Positions 55,175 through 63,980 of a stretch of 64,000 bases of DNA are shown here, piece by piece. Source of the stretch: Sphingomonas glacialis (lineage in GTDB: Bacteria > Pseudomonadota > Alphaproteobacteria > Sphingomonadales > Sphingomonadaceae); the NCBI RefSeq assembly GCF_014653575.1, contig NZ_BNAQ01000001.1, positions 558,001 through 622,000 of the forward strand, written 5' to 3'. Below the pieces are notes generated by a model. It had not been told where the DNA came from. It saw only the letters and a list, made by a program, of their open reading frames with translations, and searched no databases. Within the stretch, counting starts at the first letter, position 1, and each line of letters begins with the position of its first letter. The position numbers were made by a program, and so were the translations under genes.

Positions 55175-55311
55175 GAGCGCCCATCCTGCGCCGCGCTCTA
55201 CGCGCAGCCCTGCCGATGCCCGCCCGCAGGTTTTGGCGGACCTTTGCGTTCGCGTGCTTCGTGACGCGCGTGCGCTTCGGCCGCCGTAATCGTCCGGTGC
55301 GGCGGCGTTAA
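55171..55311 (+). CDS. 46-aa arginine-rich peptide
   Basis: A GTG overlapping the previous stop opens a frame rich in Arg (RAPILRRALRAALPMPARRF, FGRRNRPVRRR). The coupling supports it, but the composition could also be a high-GC shadow. Confidence 0.4.
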   Translation: MRAPILRRALRAALPMPARRFWRTFAFACFVTRVRFGRRNRPVRRR

Positions 55312-55341
55312 CCCTCAACTTTCACAGCAAGGGAGACCACT

Positions 55342-55494
55342 ATGAGCATAAACCAAACCATCAAATCGCCACACGCCACAACCGAGAGCGAACTGAAGCA
55401 CCTGAACAGCCAGGTCAGCGCCTTGCGGGTCGAAATGGTCCAGATGAAGGAACTGCTGCAAACGATCGCGGAGAACACGACCCCGCGCTTGTAG
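55342..55494 (+). CDS. 50-aa coiled-coil peptide
   Basis: GGGAGACCACT precedes an ATG opening MSINQTIKSPHATTESELKH, then LNSQVSALRVEMVQMKELLQ with a regular heptad. It ends 100 bases before a terminator and is the last early-region gene. Confidence 0.65.
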   Translation: MSINQTIKSPHATTESELKHLNSQVSALRVEMVQMKELLQTIAENTTPRL

Positions 55495-55593
55495 GGACAT
55501 CACGAGTGTCGCGGAACAAATCGCGCCGTCGCGCGTGAAACCGCTTGCAAACCGGGCGCGACCTCGTCCATAAAGCGCAAGTTCTTAGAGTTG

Positions 55594-55627
55594 CCCCCGC
55601 GCCGCACGGCTTCGGGGGTTTCTTTTT
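55594..55627 (+). terminator. Intrinsic terminator ending the early rightward operon
   Basis: CCCCCG (55594-55599), an inner GCCG/CGGC pair, CGGGGG (55613-55618), then TTTCTTTTT. It separates the early genes from the terminase genes. Confidence 0.8.
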
Positions 55628-55736
55628 GCCCGGTCCCCTGTCGCGACGCTCGCGCGGGCCGTCCTCGTATCTGTGGAGAGGGGGTGATTGCGGCTTTTGC
55701 GCGCGAGGTTGACGCGCCTTTCCATGGAGATTCCCG

Positions 55737-56159
55737 ATGGCTGTGAAGCCCAAGGCCGGTGAGCCGAAGAAAGCGCCTGTGCAGCAACGCGCCGGCGGCC
55801 GTCCCCGCATTGAGATTTCGTCCGAAAAGCGAGAGGCGATCAAGCGCCTCGCCACGGTCGGCACGCCGCAAGAGGTGATCGCGCGCATCGTTGGCTTTAG
55901 CGTCGATACGCTCGACCGTCACTGTCGCGCAGAGCTCGACGCAGGCCTTGAAGAAGCGAATGCCCAAATCGCGGGCGCGCTTTTCGCCAAGGCGATGGCG
56001 GGCGATACCAGCTCGATCATCTGGTGGGAAAAGACCCGGGCAGGCAAGCACGAGACGACGCGCACCGAGCTTACCGGCAAGGACGGCGGAGCAATCAAGA
56101 CCGAGATTACGGTTGACGATGTCCTGAGAGCCCTCCCGAAAATCGACGATGAGTGCTGA
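55737..56159 (+). CDS. Terminase small subunit-like protein
   Basis: This 140-aa protein has a basic Pro/Lys N-terminus, a HTH (LATVGTPQEVIARIVGFSVD) and a helical oligomerisation part (EEANAQIAGALFAKAMAGDT). Position before the large subunit and the HTH support the call. Confidence 0.8.
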   Translation: MAVKPKAGEPKKAPVQQRAGGRPRIEISSEKREAIKRLATVGTPQEVIARIVGFSVDTLDRHCRAELDAGLEEANAQIAGALFAKAMAGDTSSIIWWEKTRAGKHETTRTELTGKDGGAIKTEITVDDVLRALPKIDDEC

Positions 56160-57627
56160 TGAGTGGGCAGAGCAACTAGCCCGCCGCGTTCAGGCCCGTC
56201 GATCGCTCTACTGGTTCACCCGGTATGGCTTCCTCCAGCAGCGCGGCTACAAGTGGCAGCGCAACTGGCACCACGAGGTCATCTGCCGCAAGCTGCAGGA
56301 CGTGTTCGAGGGTCGGTGCAAGCGCCTGATCATCAACATCCCGCCGCGCTATTCCAAGACCGAGATCGCGGTCGTCAATTTCATCGCATGGGCGCTCGGT
56401 CTGGCGCCCGACAGCGAATTCATTCACGTCAGCTACGGCGCACGCCTGGCGGCCGGCAACAGCACTCGAGCCCGCGATCTCGTCCGCACCGAATGGTACG
56501 CCGATCTGTTCCCTGAGCTCGCGCTCAACCCGGAAAAGCAGGCGAACGACGACTGGCGCACCCTGCAGGGCGGCGTCGTCTATGCCACTGGTGCCGGCGG
56601 CACTATCACCGGGTTCGGTGCTGGCAAGAAGCGCCCCGGGTTCGGCGGCGCGATCATCGTCGATGACCCGCACAAGGCCGCGGAAGCCACATCCGACTTG
56701 ATGCGGCAGAACGTCATTGACTGGTTCAAATCGACGCTCGAATCGCGCCGCAACAGCCCTGACACGCCGATCATCATCATCATGCAGCGCCTGCACGAAG
56801 AGGATCTTGCGGGTTGGTTGCTCGGCGGCGGCAACGGCGAAGAATGGGAGCATCTCTGCATCCCGGCACTCAACGACCCGCCAGTTCCCTTCTGGCCTGA
56901 CGACGCCCCTGACGAGCTGTGGCCGTCGACGCACACGCTCGAAGACCTCCGTCGCATGGAGATGTCGAAGCCGTACGAGTTCGCCGGGCAGTACATGCAA
57001 CGGCCTGCTCCGCTCGGAGGCGGCATCTTCAAGACCGAGTGGTGGCAGTATTTCCGCGCCGAGGCGCTTCCGCCGCTCAAGCGCGTGGTGCAAAGCTGGG
57101 ACACGGCCTTCAAGACGAAAACGGCCAACGATTACTCGGTCTGCACAACCTGGGGCGAAGGCGCCGATGGCAAATTCTACCTAGTCGACGTCTGGAAGAA
57201 CAAGGTCGAGTTTCCTGACCTCAAGCGCATGGTCGTCTCGAAGGCAGCCCAGCAATGGGGCGGTCTCCCGGTCAGCGCCATCCTCGTCGAGGATAAGGCA
57301 TCCGGGCAGTCGCTGATCCAGGAACTGCGGCGCGAGACGAGCCTCTCGGTTATCGCCGTCAAGGTCGACATCGACAAGGTCTCGCGCGCGTTCGCGGTGA
57401 CACCGGTGATCGAGAGTCGCCGGGTCTATTTGCCGACCGGAGCAGATTGGGTCGCCGACTATGTCGCATCGCTCGGCGCGTTCCCGAATGGGACGCATGA
57501 CGATGACGTCGATTCGACCACGCAGGCACTGAGCTACTTCTCTGACGGATCTGGCGCACAAGCGTGGGTCGACTTCTTCGCCGCGCGCGCCGCTGGCACG
57601 CAACCGACAGGAACCCCGAATGGCTGA
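56149..57627 (+). CDS. Terminase large subunit
   Basis: This 492-aa packaging motor has an ATPase domain (Walker A-like IPPRYSKTE at about 64-72; Walker B AIIVDDPH at 168-175; coupling motif MQRLHEEDLAGW) and an RNase H-like nuclease (SWDTAFKT at 316-323, LVEDKASG, GTHDDDVDSTTQAL). It overlaps the small subunit by 11 bases. Confidence 0.94.
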   Translation: MSADEWAEQLARRVQARRSLYWFTRYGFLQQRGYKWQRNWHHEVICRKLQDVFEGRCKRLIINIPPRYSKTEIAVVNFIAWALGLAPDSEFIHVSYGARLAAGNSTRARDLVRTEWYADLFPELALNPEKQANDDWRTLQGGVVYATGAGGTITGFGAGKKRPGFGGAIIVDDPHKAAEATSDLMRQNVIDWFKSTLESRRNSPDTPIIIIMQRLHEEDLAGWLLGGGNGEEWEHLCIPALNDPPVPFWPDDAPDELWPSTHTLEDLRRMEMSKPYEFAGQYMQRPAPLGGGIFKTEWWQYFRAEALPPLKRVVQSWDTAFKTKTANDYSVCTTWGEGADGKFYLVDVWKNKVEFPDLKRMVVSKAAQQWGGLPVSAILVEDKASGQSLIQELRRETSLSVIAVKVDIDKVSRAFAVTPVIESRRVYLPTGADWVADYVASLGAFPNGTHDDDVDSTTQALSYFSDGSGAQAWVDFFAARAAGTQPTGTPNG

Positions 57628-59842
57628 CGCGAACGGCATAGTGGCCCGCACGATCGCGGCCATGCGCTATGCCTTCACGGGCACCGCACCGGCGGAGTGG
57701 TTCGGGCCCAGCGATCCGCTGGCGAACCAGGCGCCGCCCGAGGTCAAGGGCCGGACCTGGGATTACCCGGTCGCGTCGAACCTCAATTACACGCCGCGCA
57801 AGACCGAGCCGGTCAGCTTCACCAAGCTCAAGTTGCTCGCGAACAACTGCGGGCCACTGAAGCTGGTCATGGGCCGCCAGCGCGATTTGGTGAAGGCGAT
57901 CGAGTGGTCGATCAAGCCACGCGCCAAGCAGGCCAAGGATGCGGTCGCCGATCCCACGGTCGCCGATCCCACGATCGCCGAGATCACCGCGTTTCTGGAA
58001 ATGCCCGACAAGGTGCATGACTGGTCGCAGTGGATCAACGCCGCGCTCGACCAGATCTTCGTGCTCGACGCGCTGTCGATCTATCCGCGCCGCACGCTCG
58101 GTGGTGACCTCTATTCGCTCGACCTGATCGACGGTGCCACAATCACGCCACTGATCGATGCGAGTGGCCGCCGGCCGATGGCACCGACCGAGGCATACCA
58201 GCAGATCCTCAAGGGCCTTCCCGCGGTCGGCTACACGACCGAGGAGCTGATTTACTACCCGGAAAACTACCGGGCGGATAAGATATACGGCTACAGCCGC
58301 GTCGAGATGCTGGTCGACGAGGTCGAGACCATGATCGGCCGGCTGAAATCGCAGAAGGGCTTCCTCGAGAACGGCAATATCGGCCGTGGCTACATGGAGG
58401 CTCCTGAGGGTTTCAATCCCGACCAGATTGCCGCGCTCGAAACGCATTGGAACGCGATGATGAGCGCCGACGGTGGGCGTCGCCTTGCGGACCAGAACCA
58501 GATCATCTGGGTCCCACACGGCACTGCGTTCCACGAAACCAAGATCAACATTTTCGACCCCTTGTTCGACGAGTGGCTGATCCGCTTGATCTGCTTCCTG
58601 TTCGACGTCGCGCCGACCCCGTTCCTAAAGCAGGCTGGGCTCGGCCATGGCAGCGCCGGGACCGACAAGGAGGCATCGGAAGAAGGCGGCATCGCGCAGC
58701 TCAAGCAGATGGTTCGCCGTCTGATGAACCGGGTCCTCGCTGACCAGTTCAAGCGCCCCGACCTGGAATTCGCGTGGATCGAAGACAATGAGCCCGATCC
58801 GAAGGCGGCTGCGGAGATCGCGAACATCCGCCTGCGCAACGGCTCGACCACCATCAACGAAGTTCGCGACCGGAACGGTGAGGAATCGATCGAGGGCGGC
58901 GACACACCGCTGATCTACACCGCGTCCGGCGCGACGCCGCTCGACCTGATCTTGAATCCCCCGCCGCCTGCTCCTGTCCCGGCGGCGCTGGGCGGACTGG
59001 CGCTGGACGATGGCACGAAACCCGCCGCCGCAAACGACGACGCGCCGGGCAAGGCTGCGCTGGCGAAGTCGGTGACCCCGGAGACGCGGCTCACCTCGGC
59101 GATCGCAGCGTACCTCGCCGCGCGCGCCAATGAGATCACGCCGAAGTTGGTCGCCGCTCTCGGCCTTGAGAAGTCCGCGCCGTCCGATGGCTATAGCGGC
59201 CGCATCGACGACGCTTTCGACGAGGTCGATTGGGATTGGACGCCGCTCGCCGCCGAAGTCGAACCGATCCTCGCGAGCATCGCGGTCGCCAGGGGCACCG
59301 CGGCCGCAACCGATCATGGCCTGTTCGACAAGGCGACGCTCAAGACGCTGATGCAGACCACCAACGACTATGCCGAGGCGCGCGCTGCGGAAATGGTCGG
59401 GATGACGGTTGTCGACGGCGCGTTGGTCGAGAATGCCGACGCGGCGTGGTCGATCCAGGACGCGACCCGCAACATGCTGCGCGGCGCGATCGAGGAAGCG
59501 CTCGACGAGGGCAAGTCGAACCAGGAACTGGCGAAGGTCATCCGCGAATCGACGGGCTTCTCGAAAGCACGCGCCGAGACCATCGCGCGCACCGAGACGG
59601 CTAAGGCGCAGGTTGCCGGGACCGTTGCGGGCTGGAAGGCAAGCGGCGTCGTGGCGGGCAAGCAGTTCGCCGCCGCGCCCGACTGCTGCGACGAATGCCA
59701 GGAACTCGACGGCGAGATCGTCGGGCTTGACGAGGAATTCGCCGAGGGCGACCCGCCGGTGCACCCGCAATGCCGTTGCGGCATCCTCGCCGTCCTGCCC
59801 GAAGACATGCCGGACGCCGATGGCGTCGAAACCGAAGACTGA
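57620..59842 (+). CDS. Portal protein fused to MuF head-morphogenesis domain
   Basis: This 740-aa protein has a portal core (about residues 40-450; for example FLFDVAPTPFLKQAGLGHGS), a Pro-rich linker, and a MuF domain (about 560-730; IARTETAKAQVAGTVAGW, DCCDECQELDGE, PPVHPQCRCGILAVLP). Most phages encode these separately; some fuse them. The start overlaps terL by 8 bases. Confidence 0.9.
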   Translation: MADANGIVARTIAAMRYAFTGTAPAEWFGPSDPLANQAPPEVKGRTWDYPVASNLNYTPRKTEPVSFTKLKLLANNCGPLKLVMGRQRDLVKAIEWSIKPRAKQAKDAVADPTVADPTIAEITAFLEMPDKVHDWSQWINAALDQIFVLDALSIYPRRTLGGDLYSLDLIDGATITPLIDASGRRPMAPTEAYQQILKGLPAVGYTTEELIYYPENYRADKIYGYSRVEMLVDEVETMIGRLKSQKGFLENGNIGRGYMEAPEGFNPDQIAALETHWNAMMSADGGRRLADQNQIIWVPHGTAFHETKINIFDPLFDEWLIRLICFLFDVAPTPFLKQAGLGHGSAGTDKEASEEGGIAQLKQMVRRLMNRVLADQFKRPDLEFAWIEDNEPDPKAAAEIANIRLRNGSTTINEVRDRNGEESIEGGDTPLIYTASGATPLDLILNPPPPAPVPAALGGLALDDGTKPAAANDDAPGKAALAKSVTPETRLTSAIAAYLAARANEITPKLVAALGLEKSAPSDGYSGRIDDAFDEVDWDWTPLAAEVEPILASIAVARGTAAATDHGLFDKATLKTLMQTTNDYAEARAAEMVGMTVVDGALVENADAAWSIQDATRNMLRGAIEEALDEGKSNQELAKVIRESTGFSKARAETIARTETAKAQVAGTVAGWKASGVVAGKQFAAAPDCCDECQELDGEIVGLDEEFAEGDPPVHPQCRCGILAVLPEDMPDADGVETED

Positions 59843-59860
59843 CATCCTCAGGAGACCATG

Positions 59861-61393
59861 ATGACCGCACTGTTCATTCCGCTCATCAAGGCGGACGCTT
59901 CACAGCGTCTGGTCTGGGGCAGCTTCGATGAGACCCCTGATCGCGCCGGCGAGGTCTGCGATTACGCGACCGCCAAGCCCGCGTTCCAGGCATGGTCGGA
60001 GGGAATGTCGAAGGCGTCGGGTGGTCAGAACCTCGGCAACATCCGCGGCCAGCACGACCTCAAGAAGGCCGCCGGCAAGCTGATCTCGATCGAGTTCGAC
60101 GACACCGCGAAGCGCATCGATTTCTGCGCCAAGATCGTCGACGACCAGGAGTGGAAGAAGGTCGAAGAGCTCGTCTATACCGGCTTCTCGCCGGGCGGTA
60201 GCTATGCCAAGCGCTGGGTGGACGGCGCGTATCAGCGCTACACCCCGCGTGTCGGCGAGTTGTCGATCGTCGACTGCCCCTGCAACCCCAGCGCAACCTT
60301 CACCATGGTAAAGGCCGACGGTTCGGAAGAGCAGGTCGAGTTCGTCATGTCGAAGGCGTACGAGCCCGGCAACGACGCGACCAAGACTCGTGCCGAGGCT
60401 CTCGCCAACGCCGCTGGCGGCAACGCGCTCGCCAAGAACTATGTCGTCCAGGCGCGCGCCGACCTGATCGCCGAGAATGCTGCCGCCGAGCTCGCCAAGA
60501 TGGCCGAGCCCGAGGTGCCTGAGCGCGAGGAAGATGGCGAGCAGGCCAGCGCCGCCGATGCGCTGACCGCGTCGCTCGCCAAGGCCGACGCTGCGATTGC
60601 GGCCGCTGTCCCGGCGCCCGAAGGCCCGTTCGCCAATCTCGCGAAGGCGGCCGACGCCGTGGCGCTGATCGGCACCATCCCGCTCGCGAAGTCGCTCTGG
60701 TCGGTCGAATGGCTGACCTCGCTGCTCCGCGACTTCGCCTGCCTCCAGTCCGAGGTAACGTGGGACGAAAACTTCGCGGCCCCCGGCGATGCCGACATGA
60801 CGATTCCGACCAAGGCCGCCGAGATCGTGAAGGCGATCGGCGAGCTGCTGGTCACGATGACGCAGGAGGGCGTCGCTGATCTGCTGACCAATATCCAGCG
60901 CTCCGGCGTCGACATCGACGGTGTGGTCGTCGTTGACGGCGATGACGTCGTGGTCATGGAGCTTGCCAATCAGATCGTCGATCTCGTGAAGGCCGACACC
61001 GTCCTGATGGAGAAGGCTGGCGCGCGCAACAGCAAGGGCGACGCGGCCAAGATCCAGTCGATGCACGACAATGCCGTCGAGCTCGGCGCGACCTGCGACA
61101 CGACCGCCGAGAAGGTCGAGCAGCTGTCGGCGGAGAACGAGCGTCTCGCGAAGGCCGTGACGGACGCCGCGCCGAAGGTGGATCGCCTCGTCAAGACGAT
61201 CGAGGATCTCACTGCCGAGAACAAGCTGCTCAAGGCGACGCCGGCCCCCGTCAAGGGCGTCGCGCTGGTCGCGCCGATCGCTGTGTCGAAGGAGGCTGAC
61301 GCCGCCCTCGCAAAGGCGGACGAAGCTAAGCCCGACGAATCCCACCTTTCGCTCGAGCAGCGCGCCATAAGCGCGGTCGCTCGTTTCCGCTAA
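59861..61393 (+). CDS. Capsid maturation protease/scaffold protein
   Basis: This 510-aa protein has an N-terminal protease region with a candidate His65 (NIRGQHDLKKAAGKL) and Ser110 or Ser114 (YTGFSPGGSYAKRW), followed by ELSIVDCPCNPSATF. The C-terminal part has a long coiled coil (TTAEKVEQLSAENERLAKAV) like a scaffold. ATG 59861 is better spaced from GGAG than the ATG at 59858. Confidence 0.85.
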   Translation: MTALFIPLIKADASQRLVWGSFDETPDRAGEVCDYATAKPAFQAWSEGMSKASGGQNLGNIRGQHDLKKAAGKLISIEFDDTAKRIDFCAKIVDDQEWKKVEELVYTGFSPGGSYAKRWVDGAYQRYTPRVGELSIVDCPCNPSATFTMVKADGSEEQVEFVMSKAYEPGNDATKTRAEALANAAGGNALAKNYVVQARADLIAENAAAELAKMAEPEVPEREEDGEQASAADALTASLAKADAAIAAAVPAPEGPFANLAKAADAVALIGTIPLAKSLWSVEWLTSLLRDFACLQSEVTWDENFAAPGDADMTIPTKAAEIVKAIGELLVTMTQEGVADLLTNIQRSGVDIDGVVVVDGDDVVVMELANQIVDLVKADTVLMEKAGARNSKGDAAKIQSMHDNAVELGATCDTTAEKVEQLSAENERLAKAVTDAAPKVDRLVKTIEDLTAENKLLKATPAPVKGVALVAPIAVSKEADAALAKADEAKPDESHLSLEQRAISAVARFR

Positions 61394-61459
61394 CTAGACT
61401 CCGGTCACCCGGTAACCGCCTCGCCGCTGCTTGGGCAACAGCAACGCTCCCGCTCCACA

Positions 61460-61483
61460 GCCGCCCGATGAGGCGGCTTTTTT
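61460..61483 (+). terminator. Intrinsic terminator upstream of the capsid gene
   Basis: GCCGCC (61460-61465), loop CGATGA, GGCGGC (61472-61477), then TTTTTT (61478-61483). It lies 14 bases before the capsid ATG, so it may limit read-through into the capsid gene or be relieved by antitermination. Confidence 0.75.
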
Positions 61484-61497
61484 ATTGGAGAAACACC

Positions 61498-63117
61498 ATG
61501 AACATGATCGTTTCGAGCGCCGCGTTCGAACTCGCCAAACTGGCGAACGGCGGCGATGACTATGCCTCGCTCGGCAAGGCCATCAACGGCCAGGCCATCG
61601 TCACCATGACGCTGGAGAAGGCGCAGGCCACCATCGACCTCGCCAAGGAAGCACTCGCCAAGCCCATCGAAGAGGGCGCTCTGTCCAAGTCGGTGACGCT
61701 CGCAACCGGCGCGCAGGCCTATGACCTCCGCGCGCCCTCGCTGCTGTTCTCGCCCACGATCACCCCGCTGCGCAACAGCCTGAAGCGCACCAAGCGCCCC
61801 GGCCCGGGCGGCGCGCTCCACTGGAAGGCGATCAGCGGCCTCGTCAACTCGCCGAACCTGATGGGCTGGGTTCCCGAGGGCCGTCGCGCCGCCTCGATCA
61901 CCTATACAATGGCCGATGCCTCGCAGGCCTATGCCACGATCGGGACCGAGGACGACATCACCGACGAGGCGAAGTACGCCGCCGAGGGGTTCGAGGACGA
62001 GGAAGCGCTGGTTCAGATGCGCTCGCTCTACAAGACGATGCAGATCGAGGAATGCGCGCTGCTGCACGGCAACGCATCGGTCGCGCTCGGCACGCCCACC
62101 GCTCCCACGTTGTCGGCAGCGGGTTCGACCGCAACTCTTCCCTCGCTGACCTATTCGGTCATTGTCGTCGCCCTCACCCCGCTCGGCCTGCTCCAGGCAA
62201 CGCTCGGCGCCGGTGTCGTGACGCAGGTCACGATTGCTTCGAACGACGGCGCGGCCGGCTACACCGTCAACGGCGGTTGCTCGAACAAGTCGGCGTCGGC
62301 AACGCAGGCGGTCACGCTTGGTCAGGCGCTCTCGGCGACTACGCCGTACATCAACGGCACTGCGGGCTATGCGTGGTATGTCGGCGCGGTCGGCTCGGAG
62401 ACGCTGCAGGCGATCACCACGATCAACTCGGCGACTTTCTCGACCCCGCTCGCCGGCTCGCGCCAGGCGGCGACCGCGATCGCCGCCGACTATTCGACCA
62501 ACTCGATCGCGTTCGACGGTCTGGTGACGCAGGCGTTCAAGAACAACGCCGTCGCGTACATCAAGACCATGGCGACCGGCACGGCGGGCGTCGGCACGCA
62601 GATGACCGCGGTCGGCAACGGCGAGGTCCAGGAAATCCGCGACATGCTTCGCGCGATGTGGGACCAGAACCGCGTCAGCGTCACCAAGCTGTATGTCGCA
62701 GCCCAGGAGCTGACCTCGCTCACGAAACTGGTGCTCACCGCGGGGTCGGCCCCGCTGCTGCGCATCAACTCGAACACGACCGCCGACAGCCCCGCCAACG
62801 TCAAGGTCACCGCGGGCTCGGTCGTCGGCTGGTACTTCAACCCCTACACGGCGGACGGCGGTCGCTTCATCCCGATCATCATCCACCCGAACATGGTTCC
62901 GGGCACGATCTTCGGTTACGCCGAGACCCTGCCGGCGACGTACATGTCGAACGAATGCCCGACCGTCGCCGAGGTCATCGTTCGCCAGGACTATTACGTC
63001 GAGAAGTGGCCGAAGACGGCGCGTCGCCAGTTCTACGGCACGTATTGCCAGGAAGCGGTCGCGGTCTACGCGCCCTTCTGCCTGGCGATCATCAACAACA
63101 TCGCACCGACCATCTGA
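61498..63117 (+). CDS. Major capsid protein with inserted domain
   Basis: This 539-aa protein has the HK97-type plan: an N-terminal arm, then the core from about residue 60 and a C-terminal end with IVRQDYYVEKWPKTARRQFY. Between about 200 and 320 is a Ser/Thr/Gly-rich Ig-like stretch (PSLTYSVIVVALTPLG, GYAWYVGAVGSETLQAI) that looks like an inserted decoration domain. GGAGAAACACC precedes the ATG. Confidence 0.88.
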   Translation: MNMIVSSAAFELAKLANGGDDYASLGKAINGQAIVTMTLEKAQATIDLAKEALAKPIEEGALSKSVTLATGAQAYDLRAPSLLFSPTITPLRNSLKRTKRPGPGGALHWKAISGLVNSPNLMGWVPEGRRAASITYTMADASQAYATIGTEDDITDEAKYAAEGFEDEEALVQMRSLYKTMQIEECALLHGNASVALGTPTAPTLSAAGSTATLPSLTYSVIVVALTPLGLLQATLGAGVVTQVTIASNDGAAGYTVNGGCSNKSASATQAVTLGQALSATTPYINGTAGYAWYVGAVGSETLQAITTINSATFSTPLAGSRQAATAIAADYSTNSIAFDGLVTQAFKNNAVAYIKTMATGTAGVGTQMTAVGNGEVQEIRDMLRAMWDQNRVSVTKLYVAAQELTSLTKLVLTAGSAPLLRINSNTTADSPANVKVTAGSVVGWYFNPYTADGGRFIPIIIHPNMVPGTIFGYAETLPATYMSNECPTVAEVIVRQDYYVEKWPKTARRQFYGTYCQEAVAVYAPFCLAIINNIAPTI

Positions 63118-63126
63118 TCGGTCGTC

Positions 63127-63149
63127 GCCCGACGATGGAAGCGTCGGGC
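63127..63149 (+). terminator. Hairpin after the capsid gene
   Basis: GCCCGACG (63127-63134), loop ATGGAAG, CGTCGGGC (63142-63149) is a perfect 8-bp stem 10 bases past the capsid stop. There is no U-run; it may be a processing site. Confidence 0.5.
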
Positions 63150-63208
63150 GGCACCTGGTCGTGCTGACCGTCTCCCCGGGTTTCTCTCCCCTTGGCCCGG
63201 GCACCCTA

Positions 63209-63243
63209 GGCCCCGCCGGTCCAAGCCAGCGGGGCCACCTTTT
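63209..63243 (+). terminator. Terminator-like hairpin before the next head gene
   Basis: GGCCCCGC (63209-63216) pairs with GCGGGGCC (63229-63236), followed by ACCTTTT (63237-63243). It further isolates the capsid transcript. Confidence 0.6.
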
Positions 63244-63266
63244 CCCCAGATTTACGGAGCCACATC

Positions 63267-63737
63267 ATGGCCGACGAAGCCGCAGCACAAGAAGCCGCAA
63301 CCGCGCTGGTCGCATCGAGCGTCGCTGACCTCGTCGTGCTGATCGAAGGCGCCGACCTGCTCACGCTGACCCTTGCGCTGCAAGCCGAACAGGCCCGCGA
63401 AGGCGGCGGACGCAAGGACGCAATCGCCGCGCTCGAGGCTGCGATCGACGGCCACCCCGAGCTTGCCGCATCGGCTGCTGCTGATGCCGAAGCCGTCCCC
63501 CCAGCCGATACCACACCTCCGGTCGAGCTCGTCATCGACGCTGCGCACCGCGAGATCGCCGACGAAGCCGCAGCTACGATCGATGACGCCGCGCTCGCCG
63601 AGCAGACCGTTGCGATGGTCCACCCCGACGGCGGCACCTGCGACCTCTATCCGCTCAACGCCGAAGGCCAGATCGTCGTGCCGCTCGGCGATGTCCCGCT
63701 GATGCGCGAGCACGGCTTTCGGATGGTCATTGCCTGA
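63267..63737 (+). CDS. Hypothetical head-region protein
   Basis: This 156-aa acidic Ala-rich protein (EAATALVASSVADLVVLIEG, then DLYPLNAEGQIVVPLGDVPL) has a helical N-terminal half and a short C-terminal domain. No family recognised; position suggests head completion or decoration. Confidence 0.65.
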   Translation: MADEAAAQEAATALVASSVADLVVLIEGADLLTLTLALQAEQAREGGGRKDAIAALEAAIDGHPELAASAAADAEAVPPADTTPPVELVIDAAHREIADEAAATIDDAALAEQTVAMVHPDGGTCDLYPLNAEGQIVVPLGDVPLMREHGFRMVIA

Positions 63738-63757
63738 ACTCTCCCAGAAAGGCCGAG

Positions 63758-63979
63758 ATGATGCGCTATTCCGCTCCCATCGACACGACGAGCATCGACC
63801 TGACAACCGGGCCGGTTGCTGTCGTCGGCGGCTTCATTGAGGTCGACGATCACCTCTCGCTCGGCGACGCTGCGGGGCTGATCGCCAACGGCTTCCTGCC
63901 GGCGTCGCTCGCGGAAACGCAGCCCGCCCCGGTCGCCAAGACCGTCGAGCATCCCGCCGGCGAAGAGCCGGCCGCCTGA
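63758..63979 (+). CDS. Hypothetical 73-aa head-region protein
   Basis: This short protein (IDLTTGPVAVVGGFIEVDDH, then GLIANGFLPASLAE) has a Pro/Glu-rich tail. AGAAAGG precedes the ATG. No family recognised. Confidence 0.6.
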   Translation: MMRYSAPIDTTSIDLTTGPVAVVGGFIEVDDHLSLGDAAGLIANGFLPASLAETQPAPVAKTVEHPAGEEPAA

Positions 63980-63980
63980 C

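Noticed and set aside
59900..61345. 481-codon frame opposite the protease/scaffold gene
   Set aside because: Antisense to a well-supported phage gene; composition typical of shadows.
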